DNA of 9,319 nt, from the NCBI GenBank assembly GCA_013619035.1, contig JABXKX010000278.1, positions 1-9,319 on the forward strand, read 5' to 3'. This document shows, in pieces, positions 7,414 through 9,319 of this stretch. This DNA is from Peptostreptococcaceae bacterium (GTDB taxonomy: Bacteria > Bacillota_A > Clostridia > Peptostreptococcales > Acidaminobacteraceae). The stretch's first letter is position 1. Each line of letters opens with the position of its first letter. Made by a program: the position numbers and the translations under genes. Below the pieces are notes generated by a model that made no database searches, was not told where the DNA came from, and saw nothing but the letters and a program-made list of their open reading frames with translations.

Positions 7414-8294
7414 TGTATACAATTGGTATTGATGCTGGTGGCACTAAAACGGTCGGAAAACTATTTGATGAAGTTGGTATAATAGTCAGTCAATCTGAAA
7501 GTGGTGTTGGTAATTTAAGTGTGTCTTTTAAAAAAGCTTATGACAATATTTGTTTGGTAATAGACAACTTGATTAAATCAAGTGATGAGCAGATATCACA
7601 CATTATTATTGGCGCTTCTGGTTCTGAAGAGTCGCCTAATAAACAGTTAGCTCAGAAAGATTTATCATTAAAATATCAAATTATAACACATATTGTAACA
7701 GATGCTGAGTTGGCTTATAAAAACCTAGAACTCAAAAATGACATCTTGATTATTGCTGGCACAGGCTCAGTCTGTATTTCAAATATAAACCATCACTGGT
7801 TTACTACTGGTGGTTGGGGACATTTACTAGGTGATGAAGGTAGTGGTTATACTATAGGGTTAGAAGCTATCAAACTGATGATTAGATACTATGAACAAGG
7901 CATTAAGGCAGACCAACTGACCAATACCTTGTTAAGATTTTACAAAATTGATGAGGTTAAAAAGATTAAATCGGTAGTGTATAACAATGATAAGAAAGAG
8001 ATTGCAAGATGTGCTGTATGCATATCGGAGTTGGCAGATGCTGGGCATACAGAATCTCGATCTATTCTTATTTCAGAAGCAAAAAAATTATACAACACCT
8101 TTAAACGGCTAACAGATCAATTAAATATAATGGGATGTAAAGTTGGATTAACTGGCAGTGTGTTAACCAATAATTCGATTTTTAGAAATGAATTGATAAA
8201 ACGAATTGAAAGACTTGGATCTTTTGAATTTGTAATTTCAGATCAAGATAATGCTTATGGCGGTTATATTATAGCGAGGATGTTAGATGAATAA
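7413..8294 (+). CDS. murK: BadF/BadG/BcrA/BcrD-family amino-sugar kinase, probable MurNAc/GlcNAc 6-kinase (MurK)
   Basis: ATP-dependent sugar kinase of the ASKHA fold, 293 residues. Visible motifs are the phosphate-binding DAGGTKT (7-13), TDAELAY (96-102), IAGTGSVC (114-121), GGWGHLLGDEGSG (133-145) and GLTGSVLTN (245-253). The same families include eukaryotic-type GlcNAc kinase and Clostridium acetobutylicum MurK, which phosphorylates both MurNAc and GlcNAc on the 6-hydroxyl and is associated with murQ. Position directly after murQ therefore favours MurK; a GlcNAc-only or glucosamine kinase is the alternative. Together with NagZ it would convert both released sugars to 6-phosphates. The TGATG junction (7411-7415) shares one base with the murQ stop. 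The 3' end overlaps the next gene by 8 nt. Confidence 0.85.
   Translation: MYTIGIDAGGTKTVGKLFDEVGIIVSQSESGVGNLSVSFKKAYDNICLVIDNLIKSSDEQISHIIIGASGSEESPNKQLAQKDLSLKYQIITHIVTDAELAYKNLELKNDILIIAGTGSVCISNINHHWFTTGGWGHLLGDEGSGYTIGLEAIKLMIRYYEQGIKADQLTNTLLRFYKIDEVKKIKSVVYNNDKKEIARCAVCISELADAGHTESRSILISEAKKLYNTFKRLTDQLNIMGCKVGLTGSVLTNNSIFRNELIKRIERLGSFEFVISDQDNAYGGYIIARMLDE
8276..8280 (+). promoter_or_regulatory. Ribosome binding site for anmK
   Basis: GAGGA lies 6 nt before the ATG at 8287, inside the end of the kinase gene. It supports 8287 over the in-frame ATG at 8296. Confidence 0.6.
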
Positions 8295-9319
8295 GATGTA
8301 CGCAGTTGGGTTAATGAGTGGCACATCGCTAGATGGTGTAGATGCAGCACTGGTATCACTAGAAGAAAGTGATGATGATATTCTAGTAGAGCTTCTTGCA
8401 TTTGAAACAATTGATATTGAAGCTTCTTTACTCGATAAAATTAAGAAAAGTATAATGAAAGAGAGTTCTTCTAATGAACTCTTATGTAGTTTGAATTTTG
8501 AGTTAGGCTATCTTTTTTCAGAAGCTGTTAAAACAGTCTGTAATAAAGCTGAATTTCAGTTAGATGAACTTGACTTCATCGCTTCACATGGTCAAACAAT
8601 CTATCATATTCCATCGGGAAGTGACTTGCAGCCATCCACTATGCAATTAGGTGAACCGGCTGTAATTGCATACGAAACTGGTGTCAAAGTGATTTCAAAC
8701 TTTAGATCGATGGATATTGCTGCTGGTGGCGAAGGAGCACCATTGGTTCCCTTTGCAGATTATACCTTGTTCAAAAGTAAAGTAGAGACTGTTGTTTTAT
8801 TAAATATTGGTGGCATAGCCAATATAACAGTTTTACCAGCTGGCGGAAAGTTATCAGAAGTAGTTGCTTTTGACACGGGGCCTGGCAATATGATAATAGA
8901 CGAATTGATGAGCCATTTCTATGATAAAAGTTATGATTATAACGGAGAGATTGGCCTTAAAGGTAACATCATCACTGATTTGTTTGAAACGTTAAAGAAC
9001 CATCCTTATATCAGTGAAAAACCCCCTAAATCGACAGGAAGAGAAATGTTTGGAGTTGAGTTCACTCAAGACATTATAATGCGCTATAGCGCGTATAAGA
9101 GTCAGGATATCGTAAAAACACTCACAGCGTTTACAACTTGGTCAATTGTAGAAAATATAAAAAGATATGTTGAAAAGCATTTACATGTTGATCAGTTGAT
9201 CGTCAGTGGTGGTGGCGTCTATAATCAAGGTATCATGACTGGATTGAAAAAGGGTTTGAAAAATACCCATGTGATAAGTTTAGAAAGTCTGAATATCTTA
9301 CCGGATGCAAAAGAAGCAA
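8287..9319 (+). CDS. anmK: Anhydro-N-acetylmuramic acid kinase AnmK (3' end beyond the window)
   Basis: Converts 1,6-anhydro-MurNAc plus ATP and water to MurNAc-6-phosphate, the MurQ substrate. The frame is open for 344 codons up to the window edge; family members have about 360-390 residues, so a short C-terminal piece is missing. Hallmarks in order are GLMSGTSLDGVD (8-19), SHGQT (100-104), LGEPAVIA (121-128), NFRSMDIAAGGEGAPLVP (138-155), LNIGGIANIT (172-181), FDTGPGN (195-201), KSTGREMFG (248-256) and SGGGVYN (307-313). Asp196 of the DTGPGN motif probably aligns with the aspartate considered catalytic in AnmK. The start at 8287 is set by GAGGA (8276-8280) and overlaps the preceding gene by 8 nt (ATGAATAA); ATG 8296 is an alternative. 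Its presence implies the cell meets anhydro-muropeptides, the products of lytic transglycosylases. Confidence 0.94.
   Translation, partial: MNKMYAVGLMSGTSLDGVDAALVSLEESDDDILVELLAFETIDIEASLLDKIKKSIMKESSSNELLCSLNFELGYLFSEAVKTVCNKAEFQLDELDFIASHGQTIYHIPSGSDLQPSTMQLGEPAVIAYETGVKVISNFRSMDIAAGGEGAPLVPFADYTLFKSKVETVVLLNIGGIANITVLPAGGKLSEVVAFDTGPGNMIIDELMSHFYDKSYDYNGEIGLKGNIITDLFETLKNHPYISEKPPKSTGREMFGVEFTQDIIMRYSAYKSQDIVKTLTAFTTWSIVENIKRYVEKHLHVDQLIVSGGGVYNQGIMTGLKKGLKNTHVISLESLNILPDAKEA

Noticed and set aside
9081..9092. Perfect 12-bp palindrome GCGCTATAGCGC inside anmK
   Set aside because: It lies in a conserved coding frame with no second copy noticed, so chance is the simplest explanation.
1..9319. 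Mobile elements, CRISPR arrays, tRNA or rRNA genes
   Set aside because: No transposase or integrase, spaced direct repeats, or RNA gene signatures were seen; nearly all of 115-9319 is metabolic coding sequence.

Overview
The window is one uninterrupted plus-strand gene cluster of nine genes from an AT-rich bacterium. TGA is used only as a stop and Trp is TGG, so this is the standard bacterial code. The Shine-Dalgarno sites are strong (AAGGAGG type), arginine is mostly AGA, and the protein families suggest a low-GC Gram-positive lineage (Bacillota, clostridia-like). I cannot place it more precisely.

Layout. Bases 1-114 hold a strong hairpin with a T-rich tail and no gene; every plus-strand frame is closed by base 17, so an upstream gene on this strand would end just before the hairpin. 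Bases 115-3985 encode a complete peptide-type ABC importer core: two permeases and two ATPases of the Dpp/Opp family, with no substrate-binding protein in view. Bases 3996-9319 encode, in order, a serine hydrolase of the beta-lactamase/AmiE-like superfamily, a GH3 beta-N-acetylglucosaminidase (NagZ), MurNAc-6-phosphate etherase (MurQ), a BadF/BadG-type amino-sugar kinase (probably MurK) and anhydro-MurNAc kinase (AnmK, cut by the window end). Gaps between genes are 1-11 nt or the genes overlap, so transcription is probably shared.

How the genes fit together (inference). The importer would bring muropeptides or cell-wall peptides into the cytoplasm. NagZ would remove the GlcNAc and the serine hydrolase would remove or trim the stem peptide. 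AnmK would convert anhydro-MurNAc, and MurK would convert MurNAc and GlcNAc, to 6-phosphates. MurQ would turn MurNAc-6-phosphate into GlcNAc-6-phosphate and D-lactate. No enzyme in the set shows a signal peptide, so this looks like an all-cytoplasmic peptidoglycan recycling route tied to its own ABC importer. That differs from the Bacillus subtilis arrangement of secreted NagZ/AmiE plus the MurP phosphotransferase. No regulator, NagA or NagB lies in the window.
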